From NCBI GenBank assembly GCA_028695735.1, contig JAQVIJ010000002.1, positions 50,741 through 114,740 of the forward strand: DNA of 64,000 nucleotides, in the 5' to 3' direction. A program made the position numbers and the translations under genes. Source of the DNA: Deltaproteobacteria bacterium. Its GTDB lineage: Bacteria > Desulfobacterota > Dissulfuribacteria > Dissulfuribacterales > DYLC01. Below the pieces are notes generated by a model. The model worked only from the letters and a program-made list of their open reading frames with translations, had not been told where the DNA came from and made no database searches. Below, in pieces: positions 53,589 through 61,913 of the stretch; the first letter of the stretch is position 1, and each line of letters opens with the position of its first letter.

Positions 53589-54302
53589 TTACATAGTCCG
53601 GCAAATAGTGTAAACATTGGATTCATTATATGGGGGACCGGCAGCGTTGCCAGGGGCTGTATTCTGCCCAGCGGTGCCTCCAGTCGCCCTCAAAGTCCCA
53701 GTACTCGGATTGCCATCATCCAGTTGAGAGTCAAGGGCTGCTGCAGACTTGCCAGGAACCTCGCTCATACAGACTTTAATGCCTGTAAGGCCGCCCATCA
53801 CTGTGGGATCATTTGTAATGCCCGTAAGCCCACCAAACGAATTTCTGGGTAAAGCCGCGACTCCGGCAAGAGCCGGATCACCTGTAATAAATCCAGCCGC
53901 TCTTACATGCTGCCAGAAAGCAGCACCTTCGCCACCGCCGGTAAAGGTCTGTGCAGCCGTAACAGCAAGCACCCCGTTATTGTTCCCGGCAAGAGTAATA
54001 ACTGACCAGCTCCCACCCCTTGCTTGTAACGTATTAAGAGGACCATCATCACCAGGAATCCTGCCGTATCTGTCAATGTATGAATAATATGCCGCTGCGA
54101 CAGAATTCAAGTCGTTAGCCGCCCTTTTCGCCTTGGCATTCTCAATCAGTTCCTGCCCCTTCAACACCGCCCCCAGAATCAGCCCGATGATCACCAGCAC
54201 GATCGCCATCTCCACCAGGGTAAAACCTGCCTGGCCCTTTAGCCCGCTCTGTGCATTTCGCCTGACCTGTGCCCAACTGCTTAACAAACCCTTGTGTTTC
54301 AT
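53589..54302 (-). CDS. Type IV prepilin (MSHA-type pilin-like)
   Basis: A 237-residue prepilin. The leader ends GQAG, and cleavage before FTLVEMAIVLVIIG gives the N-terminal helix with Glu5; the mature C-terminal part is Gly/Ala-rich with Cys residues near VCMSEVPGK and YTICRTM that could form the terminal disulfide. It is the last gene in the pilus cluster and could be the major subunit. AGGAGG precedes the ATG. A hairpin-containing spacer separates it from mshN, so it may have its own promoter or be processed separately. Confidence 0.9.
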   Translation of the reverse strand: MKHKGLLSSWAQVRRNAQSGLKGQAGFTLVEMAIVLVIIGLILGAVLKGQELIENAKAKRAANDLNSVAAAYYSYIDRYGRIPGDDGPLNTLQARGGSWSVITLAGNNNGVLAVTAAQTFTGGGEGAAFWQHVRAAGFITGDPALAGVAALPRNSFGGLTGITNDPTVMGGLTGIKVCMSEVPGKSAAALDSQLDDGNPSTGTLRATGGTAGQNTAPGNAAGPPYNESNVYTICRTM

Positions 54303-54323
54303 AAAAAAACCTCCTTTTTGATT

Positions 54324-54390
54324 TTATTTCAGGCCGGTTGCGCCACTCAGCATTTTCATAATCGCCTTGGCGCCCATATTGGCGATTATG
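54324..54390 (-). other. Hairpin and tiny ORF upstream of the pilin gene
   Basis: A perfect ten-base inverted repeat CATAATCGCC/GGCGATTATG (54357-54390) with a 14-base loop lies between mshN and the pilin gene. A 17-codon minus-strand frame (ATG at 54377, MGAKAIMKMLSGATGLK) starts in the loop and ends shortly before the pilin ribosome site. There is no T run, so this is more likely a leader or processing structure than a terminator. The tiny frame may be chance. Confidence 0.35.
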
Positions 54391-54498
54391 ACTTGCTGTC
54401 CCTTTTTTTGTTTGATTGATAATAGTAATAAATTTTTTAAGCTGTCAATGGCCTTTTTGAGCCAAGGCCTTTCAATTTTAGGGCTCTCACACGCCCTT

Positions 54499-55437
54499 TT
54501 ACCTCTGAAAATTCATTAGCATCATTTGTGCCACCTCCATATTGTATTGAATATCCTCATCCTGCGGGGCAATTTTTGCCGCCTCCTTAAGGACATTTAA
54601 TGCCTCTTGAGGTGCTCCCGCGGCAAGATATGCAGCAGCTAAATTGTTGGCCACTGCGGCATTCTGACTGTCCTTCCAGACCTTTTCATAGAGCACAGCG
54701 GCCTCTTTAAACCGTCTTTCCTTGCGCAGTGTCTCTGCCTGCTCCAGCAGATTTTTGCGCCATCTGGTGGTGTCCTCCTGAATGACAGGGCTTGTCTGTA
54801 TTTGAATATGGGCATCAGGCCCTTTATGTGCGCCAGCGAGTGCCTTGGATTCCTGGTCGCTGGCCTGTATTGGCGAATCGGGCATGGGCCCTTGGGCCTG
54901 GGAAACCTCATTTGCCTTCAAACCTGCTTGTGATCTCACTTCTTCTGATGCCGCAATCTTGGCCGCCTTTTGCCCGCCTTTGGGCCTTTGGGCAGAAACA
55001 GGCATGTCCTTTGTGTCGGTCTTTGCCGTGGATTGAGGTGCGGCCTCTAAAGGGGCATTCATGGTTTGAGTCTCCTGCGGTTCAGAGGGTGCTGAGGCTG
55101 ACGCAGGAGAAGGGGCTGACTGTGATGTCTCTACTGGGGCAGGCATGTCCTGAGAGTTGGTCTTCGGCGGAGTTTGAGGTGTGGAGTCGTGGTGTGGAAC
55201 TGGCATCACCGGCCTTTGCATGGGTTGTTTCAGGTACCAATCCATGGCCAAAAGCGTAACAAACCCTAAAAGCACCGATGCCGCCAGAACGCCAAGCCAA
55301 ATGCCATAGGGCCTGGTAAAAAGCCTTTTCAGGCCGGTGCGAGTGTCTTTTGCCTGTCCTGGGCCCTGATTAAATGGGTTTTCAGGCTGGGCCTCTTGCC
55401 TTTCTAACCTTTTAAGGGCTTCAAAGAGGTTACTCAT
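54499..55437 (-). CDS. TPR protein of MSHA-type pilus (MshN-like)
   Basis: A 312-residue inner-membrane-anchored protein: short cytoplasmic start (MSNLFEALKRLERQEAQ), one helix at about 47-67, a long low-complexity Pro/Ser/Gln/Ala linker, then TPR repeats (about 225-310, ERRFKEAAVLYEKVWKDSQNAAVANNLAAAYLAAGAPQEALNVLKEA). This matches MshN, the accessory TPR protein of MSHA pili. It overlaps the secretin gene end by eight bases. Confidence 0.8.
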   Translation of the reverse strand: MSNLFEALKRLERQEAQPENPFNQGPGQAKDTRTGLKRLFTRPYGIWLGVLAASVLLGFVTLLAMDWYLKQPMQRPVMPVPHHDSTPQTPPKTNSQDMPAPVETSQSAPSPASASAPSEPQETQTMNAPLEAAPQSTAKTDTKDMPVSAQRPKGGQKAAKIAASEEVRSQAGLKANEVSQAQGPMPDSPIQASDQESKALAGAHKGPDAHIQIQTSPVIQEDTTRWRKNLLEQAETLRKERRFKEAAVLYEKVWKDSQNAAVANNLAAAYLAAGAPQEALNVLKEAAKIAPQDEDIQYNMEVAQMMLMNFQR

Positions 55438-57097
55438 CGCCTTCTCTCACCTGAAGCTGCATAACTATGACCAGTTCCACGGATTTTTTGTGTTGAGTCT
55501 TGTAGGTGAAGGCATTTCCCACTATGGGCAGGCTGGAGAGCACAGGCACCTGGCTGTTGGAGGCAATGGTCCTGTCCTGAATCAGGCCGCCCAGCACCAC
55601 GATCTCTCCTGGCATGGCCCGCACGATGGTGGAGGCCTCGCGCAGGTTCACTCTGGGAAAGGTATAGACATTGGTATTGGTGTTGTTGCCTGAGCCGCCA
55701 AATTGTCTCTCCTCCATGGAGACCAGTTCGCTCTTGATGGGGACGATGTGCAGGGTCACATGGCCGTCTTCCTCTATGATTGGAGTGATGCCCAGCAGAA
55801 TGCCGTCGAAGATGGCGCTGATCTCCACCTCAGGGTTTGTATTGGTCTGATTGCCTGTGGTGGTGGTCTGGTTTTGCAGACTCTTGAGATAGGAGATGGA
55901 CTGGCCTACGCTGATGATGGCGGGCTGGCCGTTCATGACCTTCAGCCTGGGATTGGAAAGGGTCTTGATGTTTCCATACTGCTGCAGGGCATGAAAGACC
56001 ATGTTGATGTTGTAGTAGCGGTTGGAAAGGGTGATGCCATAGTTCCAGATGTTGTCCACGATGCCTGTAGAGGTCAGATTGCCGGTTATATTGGCGGAAA
56101 GGGGTTGATTCTGCAGGGCGCTTTTGCTGAGATTGGCCTCGAAATTCCGCCAGTCTATGCCGAATTCATTGCCCTGGGACAGCTCCACCTCCAGTATCTT
56201 GGCCTCTATGAGGGCCTGACGCCTGTATTTTTTGCGCAAGGTCTCTATGAGGGAGGCTATGTCCTCCAGTGTGCCGGGACTGGCGCTGACAGTCAGAATG
56301 CCGGTCTGCCGGTTTAAAAAGAACCGGCCGTTTTGACCGATGCGTTCCTTTAGCGTATCCTCTATGCCCTGGTAGATGTCGGTGACGCTGTCTGCCACGG
56401 AGCCGGAGAGCTCAAAGCTGCCTGTGAGCTGGGAGTTGGCCACATTGCTTCCGCCTCCTCCTCCACCAGAACCACTGCCCAACACATCCCCGCCCACCTT
56501 GAAATCGGATTTGTTCACGGCGCTTAGAAAATCCAGGTGAAAGGTGCGAGTGGCAGTGGGTTCGATGTAGATGGTGTCTGCCTCTTGCCGCCAGGCGATA
56601 TCGGCCATTTTGCACACAGAATCCAGGACCTCTTTGGCAGTGCGTTCGTTGTATTCCGCTGTGATGAGTTGGTTTTCCAGAAGGCTGTTGGCCTTGGGAG
56701 AGACGGCGAGATTCATGCCTGTGGCATGGGCCAGGGCCTGCAGAACAGAGCGAATGTCCTCTTTTACAAAGGACATGCTGATGCGCTGGCTCTCCATGGG
56801 TGAGAGGGTCTTGAAATGCGGGGCAAGGTCAGGCCGCTTTTTACGGGCCTCCTGCCCCTGCATGAAAGGCTGACGGGCCTGCTGCGCTGTGTCAGGGCCG
56901 GACGGTGTATTTTGAATGCCGGCGTCAGGATTCAGGGCCATCTGACTCGAGGTATCGGACGGCGCATTCTGCCGGGCCGGAGTGCAGGCCAGAATGCTGA
57001 AGCACAGGAGAAGGATGCAAAAAAAGAGTCGAACAGGACAACAGGACAGGGTGAATGAATGCGAGCCGTAATGCTTATGATGTGTGTGATTGCTCAT
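55430..57097 (-). CDS. mshL: Secretin, MshL/PilQ-type
   Basis: A 555-residue outer membrane secretin with a lipobox (ILACTPAR). An N-terminal STN-like domain (ISMSFVKEDIRSVLQALAHATGMNLAVSP) is followed by a Gly-rich linker (GSGSGGGGGG) and the secretin barrel, with LIEAKILEVELSQGNEFGIDW, LSNPRLKVMNGQPAIISVG, VNLREASTIVRAMPGEIVVLGGLIQD and VPVLSSLPIVGNAF. It forms the pilus exit channel. Confidence 0.93.
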   Translation of the reverse strand: MSNHTHHKHYGSHSFTLSCCPVRLFFCILLLCFSILACTPARQNAPSDTSSQMALNPDAGIQNTPSGPDTAQQARQPFMQGQEARKKRPDLAPHFKTLSPMESQRISMSFVKEDIRSVLQALAHATGMNLAVSPKANSLLENQLITAEYNERTAKEVLDSVCKMADIAWRQEADTIYIEPTATRTFHLDFLSAVNKSDFKVGGDVLGSGSGGGGGGSNVANSQLTGSFELSGSVADSVTDIYQGIEDTLKERIGQNGRFFLNRQTGILTVSASPGTLEDIASLIETLRKKYRRQALIEAKILEVELSQGNEFGIDWRNFEANLSKSALQNQPLSANITGNLTSTGIVDNIWNYGITLSNRYYNINMVFHALQQYGNIKTLSNPRLKVMNGQPAIISVGQSISYLKSLQNQTTTTGNQTNTNPEVEISAIFDGILLGITPIIEEDGHVTLHIVPIKSELVSMEERQFGGSGNNTNTNVYTFPRVNLREASTIVRAMPGEIVVLGGLIQDRTIASNSQVPVLSSLPIVGNAFTYKTQHKKSVELVIVMQLQVREGDE

Positions 57098-57100
57098 GTT

Positions 57101-57634
57101 TTAGTTGACTCCGGAAAATGGGGCTGTCGTAAGGTTGAGCTTTTGACCAAGGTACATGAAATATAATTGGTCTGATGCAGGGATTCCAGCGAATGGGGCG
57201 GCTGGTTCAAGCCACACTCCGGTTCGAGTGATGCTTTTGACTCGAAAACCGTTGCCTTGCTGTCCTTCCTGAAAAAACTGGTCGTTTATCTTGCAGATTT
57301 TCCTTTCACCATTGAAGATGATGAACTGGAGGTGCAGTTCTGTGGTTATGGCAGGGGCGTCTTCTTTCAGGGGGACTGATTCAGCCACGGCAGCAGGCGG
57401 CTGCTCTATCCTGAATAGGTCAGCCTGGCCTTGAGGCCGTTGCCATGCGGCCGCTGCCGGCTGTTTTGTTGCGGCATTAAAGGAAAAATTCAACTGGCTT
57501 GGTTGAGGCAGGGGTTGAATCCTCATGGCCGAACCAGCCCATAGACCTATCGTTATGGCCAGAATAAGGGCGATAAACGGAGTGCATGTCCTGCCCCATT
57601 CTTTGAGTTCCTGGAGTGTTATTCGGAGTTCCAT
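57101..57634 (-). CDS. Pilus assembly protein, MshK/PilP-like
   Basis: A 177-residue protein with one N-terminal helix (FIALILAITIGLWAG), a Pro/Gln/Ala linker, and a small beta domain at the C-terminus (LHLQFIIFNGERKICKINDQFFQEGQQGNGFRVKSITRTGVWLE). That layout equals the MshK/PilP/GspC group, which links the inner membrane complex to the secretin. Assignment rests on layout and position between MshJ-like and MshL. Confidence 0.7.
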   Translation of the reverse strand: MELRITLQELKEWGRTCTPFIALILAITIGLWAGSAMRIQPLPQPSQLNFSFNAATKQPAAAAWQRPQGQADLFRIEQPPAAVAESVPLKEDAPAITTELHLQFIIFNGERKICKINDQFFQEGQQGNGFRVKSITRTGVWLEPAAPFAGIPASDQLYFMYLGQKLNLTTAPFSGVN

Positions 57635-57647
57635 GGCATGTTCCGGT

Positions 57648-58109
57648 TCATTCGTCCTGTGCGGTGCAGAGCCATTGGCCCGCCAGCTTGAGCTTGATGC
57701 TGTAACCCTTTTTGGAGCCGTCGGCCCTGGTTGGTTGCTGTGTGCCTGAAGCGGATTGGACCTTCTGTATTTCCAGAGCTTCAGGCAGAAGGATATTGCA
57801 GTCCGAATAAAGTGTGTCTATGCGGTGTTGCAATTCCTGGAATGTTACATCATCCCATTGAAAAACCATATGTTTCCATTTAGCATGAATGGCAGAGGCA
57901 TATTGTTTATATGACTCATTATATTTTTTCTGCTGTTCTTCTATGTCATGCAACTGACTTTGATGGCGTAGCAATCTGGTTTGTGATTCTTTGAGTTGCT
58001 GTTGAATGTTTTGCTGCCATATATAAAAGGCCAGGCTCATACATAGAATTATTGCCGTGATTATCTGAATGATGATTGTCTTTGTGGGTATTGAAGGAAG
58101 TTTGTTCAT
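57648..58109 (-). CDS. Pilus assembly protein, MshJ/PilO-like
   Basis: A 153-residue protein with one N-terminal helix (TIIIQIITAIILCMSLAFYIW), a coiled coil (about 33-75), and a C-terminal beta segment (YSIKLKLAGQWLCTAQDE). This is the usual MshJ/PilO outline. ATG 58109 overlaps the stop of the upstream MshI-like gene (ATGA); a longer frame to 58157 lies inside that gene and is unlikely. Confidence 0.7.
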   Translation of the reverse strand: MNKLPSIPTKTIIIQIITAIILCMSLAFYIWQQNIQQQLKESQTRLLRHQSQLHDIEEQQKKYNESYKQYASAIHAKWKHMVFQWDDVTFQELQHRIDTLYSDCNILLPEALEIQKVQSASGTQQPTRADGSKKGYSIKLKLAGQWLCTAQDE

Positions 58110-59665
58110 GACTGGGCCCCTGAGATGGTTTTTGGCGCCTTGGGTGTCATTCGGCATGTTACTGTGCAGACCTGTTTTGTTTCGTCATATTGCCAGTCCG
58201 GTTCATCGAGTTGAAAATAACTGCACAGATTTGAAAGACTGCGATTTATGCGGAGTCTCGTCTCTTCAAAGCTGCCTTTGCTTTCCATCACGATAGATAT
58301 GTTAAATTGACCGGTGGGCAAGGCCTGTGCGGACTGGCCTGTGTCGCCGGTCTGTCCCCGTGGTGTTTGAGGGGTGAGTGCAGGATTTTGGGCGCCGGCC
58401 TGGGGCTGGGCCGAGATGTTGAGTGTAACCACCGACACTTCCGGTTCCAATGCCTCTGCCATGTGCGCCAGCATTGTATCGAGCCGCGGCCTCTCTGTAG
58501 CGGCCTGGCGTAGTTCAAGCCAGGTCTCCAGCTCTCTTTTGGTGGTCTCAGGCGGCAGGTTTGCAGCTATGGCGGCCTGGCGGACCGAGATCGAGTTGAA
58601 CAGCCTGTGATATTCCAACGCCTGATCCTGATTGAGTTTGTAGAGGTAGGCCCCGTAACCCCCCAGACCGATGGCAAGGACTCCTGCCACGAGTGTGGCT
58701 GCCATGCCGAACTTTTGCAGGGTCATGGCAGATCGCCAGCCTTTGGGCAGAAGATCAAAGGAGGTGTTCGCAAAATATGCGCCGTAGAGGCCGGGGAAAC
58801 GGGTTACATCCTCATTGGAAGGCGCTGTAAGTATTTGTTGCCAATCAGGCTGCAAGAGTTCCATACCACTGATGATGGAAGGGCAGATGTCATATCTCGG
58901 GCCGACTGCCAGAAGGTGTTTGAGCTCAAGGCCATACAGCCTTTTTACATTTATCTTCAGGATTTCAATGGCCTGATTCAGCATGAATTCCGGCAGGGTA
59001 TCACCGGCTTCGTAGGGGAAAAATTGAATGGAATAGACCATTTTATTGCCCGTTGCCATCAACTGCAGGAGATTCTGGCCACAATACAGCACCATGGCGG
59101 GTTCGTTCAGAAGGGTGGAGACCAGTCCGGAAACGGCGTGCGCCAGGTTCAAAATGCCTTCAAGTGCAATGCCCTGCAGGCACGGTGTGTCCATAACGCC
59201 CTGAATGTCCGCGTAGGCTGTGAGGCAGATGTTATAGAGACGGTTCGGGCCGTTTTCCTGTATGGGATGGAGGTGCATTTCCATCTCCTGCCCAGGCAAC
59301 CAGAGGCCGTTGGCCTGAAGGCGCTCCTTGACGGACATGCGCAGCACCTCCCCTGTCAGCTGTGATGGGAATTCCTCTGTGGCCACAACTGTATTGCGGG
59401 TGTCGAGGCAACAGCGTACCCTTTTTGTGCGTTTCTTCAGCGAGGTATCACGAACGTTGATATCAAAAGGCGCAGAAAAGACAGGCCTGCCCCCCTTTCC
59501 CATGAGCGCAATTCCGCTCCAGATGTCAGCGGGAGTCGAAGCGGTTGCCTGGCCAAAGGCTGCCGCAGGTCCGGCCAATGAACCGGGCCGATTCTGCAGA
59601 AAATACAGATCGGCCCTCGGAGGTGTATCGGCGTTTTGCTTTTGGCTGGTTATGGTGCCGAACAT
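58106..59665 (-). CDS. MshI-like PilM-PilN fusion
   Basis: A 519-residue protein. The N-terminal 320 residues look like a degenerate actin-fold PilM domain (CCLDTRNTVVATEEFP, GLELKHLLAVGPRYDI). A helix follows (KFGMAATLVAGVLAIGLGGYGAYL, about 338-362), then a PilN-like coiled coil and beta domain ending VCTVTCRMTPKAP. MshI of MSHA systems joins or precedes these parts in a similar way. The fused form would tie the cytoplasmic PilM part to the periplasmic platform. Confidence 0.72.
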   Translation of the reverse strand: MFGTITSQKQNADTPPRADLYFLQNRPGSLAGPAAAFGQATASTPADIWSGIALMGKGGRPVFSAPFDINVRDTSLKKRTKRVRCCLDTRNTVVATEEFPSQLTGEVLRMSVKERLQANGLWLPGQEMEMHLHPIQENGPNRLYNICLTAYADIQGVMDTPCLQGIALEGILNLAHAVSGLVSTLLNEPAMVLYCGQNLLQLMATGNKMVYSIQFFPYEAGDTLPEFMLNQAIEILKINVKRLYGLELKHLLAVGPRYDICPSIISGMELLQPDWQQILTAPSNEDVTRFPGLYGAYFANTSFDLLPKGWRSAMTLQKFGMAATLVAGVLAIGLGGYGAYLYKLNQDQALEYHRLFNSISVRQAAIAANLPPETTKRELETWLELRQAATERPRLDTMLAHMAEALEPEVSVVTLNISAQPQAGAQNPALTPQTPRGQTGDTGQSAQALPTGQFNISIVMESKGSFEETRLRINRSLSNLCSYFQLDEPDWQYDETKQVCTVTCRMTPKAPKTISGAQS

Positions 59666-59675
59666 GGCTGTTGTC

Positions 59676-60629
59676 TCATCCTTTTAAGGCTGATTTTTCA
59701 AGATACCAGATGAACAGCCCGATTGTGACGGCAAAGGTGGAAAGTCCTGCCAGCAAAATCCAGAAGACAGGTCTCTGTGTAAATCTTGTGAAAAGTCCTG
59801 GCCTTGAGTTGCAGGGTTGCGGCAGGGTCTTCTGCGCCTCCTCTATGGTCTGTGGGTCTATTTGAGTGCTGCCCTTTGCAGCGCTCATGAGCAGGGTTCT
59901 GTCCATGAGACGATTGATCAGTCTGGGGATGCCCTGAGTCAGGGCCGCTATCTTGGCAACCGCCCTGCTGTCTAAGTCGATATCGCCTCTACCAGCCCTG
60001 GCAAGCCGGTATTTGACATATTCTCTTATTTCGTCTTTGGAAAGGGGCGAGAGGGCCTCCTTTATCACTATGCGTTGCGTCAGCTGGCCGAGCCTGGCAT
60101 CCTGCAACAGGCCGTCCAGTTCCGTCTGGCCTATGAGCAATATCTGTAACAGCTTTCGCTGGCTGGTTTCGATGTTGGAGAGCATGCGAAGCTGCTCCAG
60201 GGTTTCTATGGAGAGATTCTGGGCCTCGTCGATGACAATGAGGGCCTCTTTGCCCTGGGATGCCAGATCGAGAATCGTGTTTTGAAATTCCTTGAGCAAA
60301 ATGGAGATGTCATCGGTAGCTGGCGCCGAGCGCCCCAGTTCTTCTATGATCATGCGTATGAGTCCGGCAGGCCCGGCTGTGGGCGTTACCACCACAGCAG
60401 GTATCTTCTGTGGTGAAAGTTCCAGGAGTATCATGCGCAGAAGCAGACTCTTGCCTGAACCGGCTGGGCCGATGAGCACCATGAAGCCCTCGCCCCGGTC
60501 GATGGCGAATTTCAGCACTCCACGAGCCGCTACATGCGCCTGGCCCGGAAAAAAGAACGAGGGGTCAGGCGACAGGCGGAATGGAGGTTCGTTAAATCCG
60601 AAAAATGTTAGATAATCCTGATGCGCCAA
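59676..60629 (-). CDS. mshM: MshM/ExeA-type AAA ATPase
   Basis: A 317-residue protein: YLTFFGFNEPPFRLSPDPSFFFPG is the conserved ExeA/MshM start. Walker A is GPAGSGKS and Walker B is ALIVIDEAQ. A C-terminal helix anchors it in the inner membrane. ExeA-type proteins help secretin assembly. The start codon is TTG, supported by AGGAG six bases upstream; no ATG alternative is nearby. Confidence 0.93.
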   Translation of the reverse strand: MAHQDYLTFFGFNEPPFRLSPDPSFFFPGQAHVAARGVLKFAIDRGEGFMVLIGPAGSGKSLLLRMILLELSPQKIPAVVVTPTAGPAGLIRMIIEELGRSAPATDDISILLKEFQNTILDLASQGKEALIVIDEAQNLSIETLEQLRMLSNIETSQRKLLQILLIGQTELDGLLQDARLGQLTQRIVIKEALSPLSKDEIREYVKYRLARAGRGDIDLDSRAVAKIAALTQGIPRLINRLMDRTLLMSAAKGSTQIDPQTIEEAQKTLPQPCNSRPGLFTRFTQRPVFWILLAGLSTFAVTIGLFIWYLEKSALKG

Positions 60630-60710
60630 CCCTATCTCCTATGGCATGTATCAAAGGTTCCCTTTATTTTTCAAGGCTCCCTTGTGGAAAGGTTTATTTT
60701 TCAGAGACCC

Positions 60711-61913
60711 CTATTTCATTTGACTTACTATTTCATAGATGGGACCCAGCAGCCCCAGGGCTATGATGATGAAGATGAAGCCTGCGATCATGAGCAGGGC
60801 CGGTTCAATGATTTTAGACAGATTCTCCACCAATCTATTTACCTTATCCATGTAGTGTTTGGCAAGTATCAGTAGTTGTTCTGATATGTTACCGGTCTGC
60901 TCCCCTACATTTACCAGCCTCAATATGAAGGGCTCAAAGAGTTTTCTGCGCTGAAAGGCGCTGGAAAGGGTATTTCCCAGCATGATGTCTTCTTTTATCG
61001 CCTTTATGGCCAAACTGATCACTCGGTTCGATACCGATTGCTCCATGAGTTCCAGTGCGGTGAGTATCTGAATGCCGGCATTGGTAAGCAGCGACAGGTA
61101 TTCGAAAAAAAAGGCGTATTGAGAGGAGGTAAGTGCCCCTCCAAGTATGGGTGTGGACATCCAGAACCTGTCCCAGTGGTATTTAACCTTCATGTTCTTT
61201 CGAGAGATCAGATAGATTATGAAGATGAGCAGAAAAAGCCCTGGCACCACAGGCCACCAGGTCTTGGCTGTCTGTACGGATGCCATGAGTATGCGAGTGG
61301 CAAGGGGAATCTCCTTTAGTCCCATGTTGTTGATGAGTTCCAGTATCTTTGGCAGGACATAGAGGAGCCAGAAACCCAGCGCGCCCATCATGGCCACTAT
61401 GACAAAGATGGGATAAGAGACAGCGCGTTTAGTGGCGCTGATCAATTCATCGATGCGAGTGATATGTTTGGAGGCGTCTTCCAGGGTGCGGTCCAGGGAG
61501 CCTGTCTCCTCACCAAGACTGGCCAGGGTGATGACGATTTTTGGAAAATAATGGGTTTGCTCCTTCATCGCCTCTGAAAGCAGCAACCCTTCGTCCAGTC
61601 GGCCCAGTATCTTTTTCAAGACATGGTTCAATGTAGGGTCTCCGGGACCTGTGGACAGGTCTTCTACTGCCTGTCGAATGGCTACGCCGCCTCGCACCAA
61701 AAGCGCCATATTGCGCAGAAATTCGGCCATGATGGGACGTTTTATGCTGCGCGCGATGGTCGGCGATGCAGCAAACAGTTTGCGTTTATACTGCAGTAAC
61801 GTAAGATTTCTGCGTCGCAGGCTGGAATAGAGCTCTGCTATGGACGGGAATTCGTTTTCTTCCTGAAGCAGCTCTCCGGTTGGATTGAGGGCGGTGTAGT
61901 TATAGACAGGCAT
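60711..61913 (-). CDS. mshG: Inner membrane platform protein, MshG/GspF/PilC-type
   Basis: A 400-residue platform protein: two repeats of a helical domain (FLRNMALLVRGGVAIRQAVEDLS and FFEYLSLLTNAGIQILTALELMEQ), three membrane helices and KLFEPFILRLVNVGEQTGNISEQL. ATG and the stop of the ATPase gene share one base (TGATG), so they are translated together. Confidence 0.95.
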   Translation of the reverse strand: MPVYNYTALNPTGELLQEENEFPSIAELYSSLRRRNLTLLQYKRKLFAASPTIARSIKRPIMAEFLRNMALLVRGGVAIRQAVEDLSTGPGDPTLNHVLKKILGRLDEGLLLSEAMKEQTHYFPKIVITLASLGEETGSLDRTLEDASKHITRIDELISATKRAVSYPIFVIVAMMGALGFWLLYVLPKILELINNMGLKEIPLATRILMASVQTAKTWWPVVPGLFLLIFIIYLISRKNMKVKYHWDRFWMSTPILGGALTSSQYAFFFEYLSLLTNAGIQILTALELMEQSVSNRVISLAIKAIKEDIMLGNTLSSAFQRRKLFEPFILRLVNVGEQTGNISEQLLILAKHYMDKVNRLVENLSKIIEPALLMIAGFIFIIIALGLLGPIYEIVSQMK

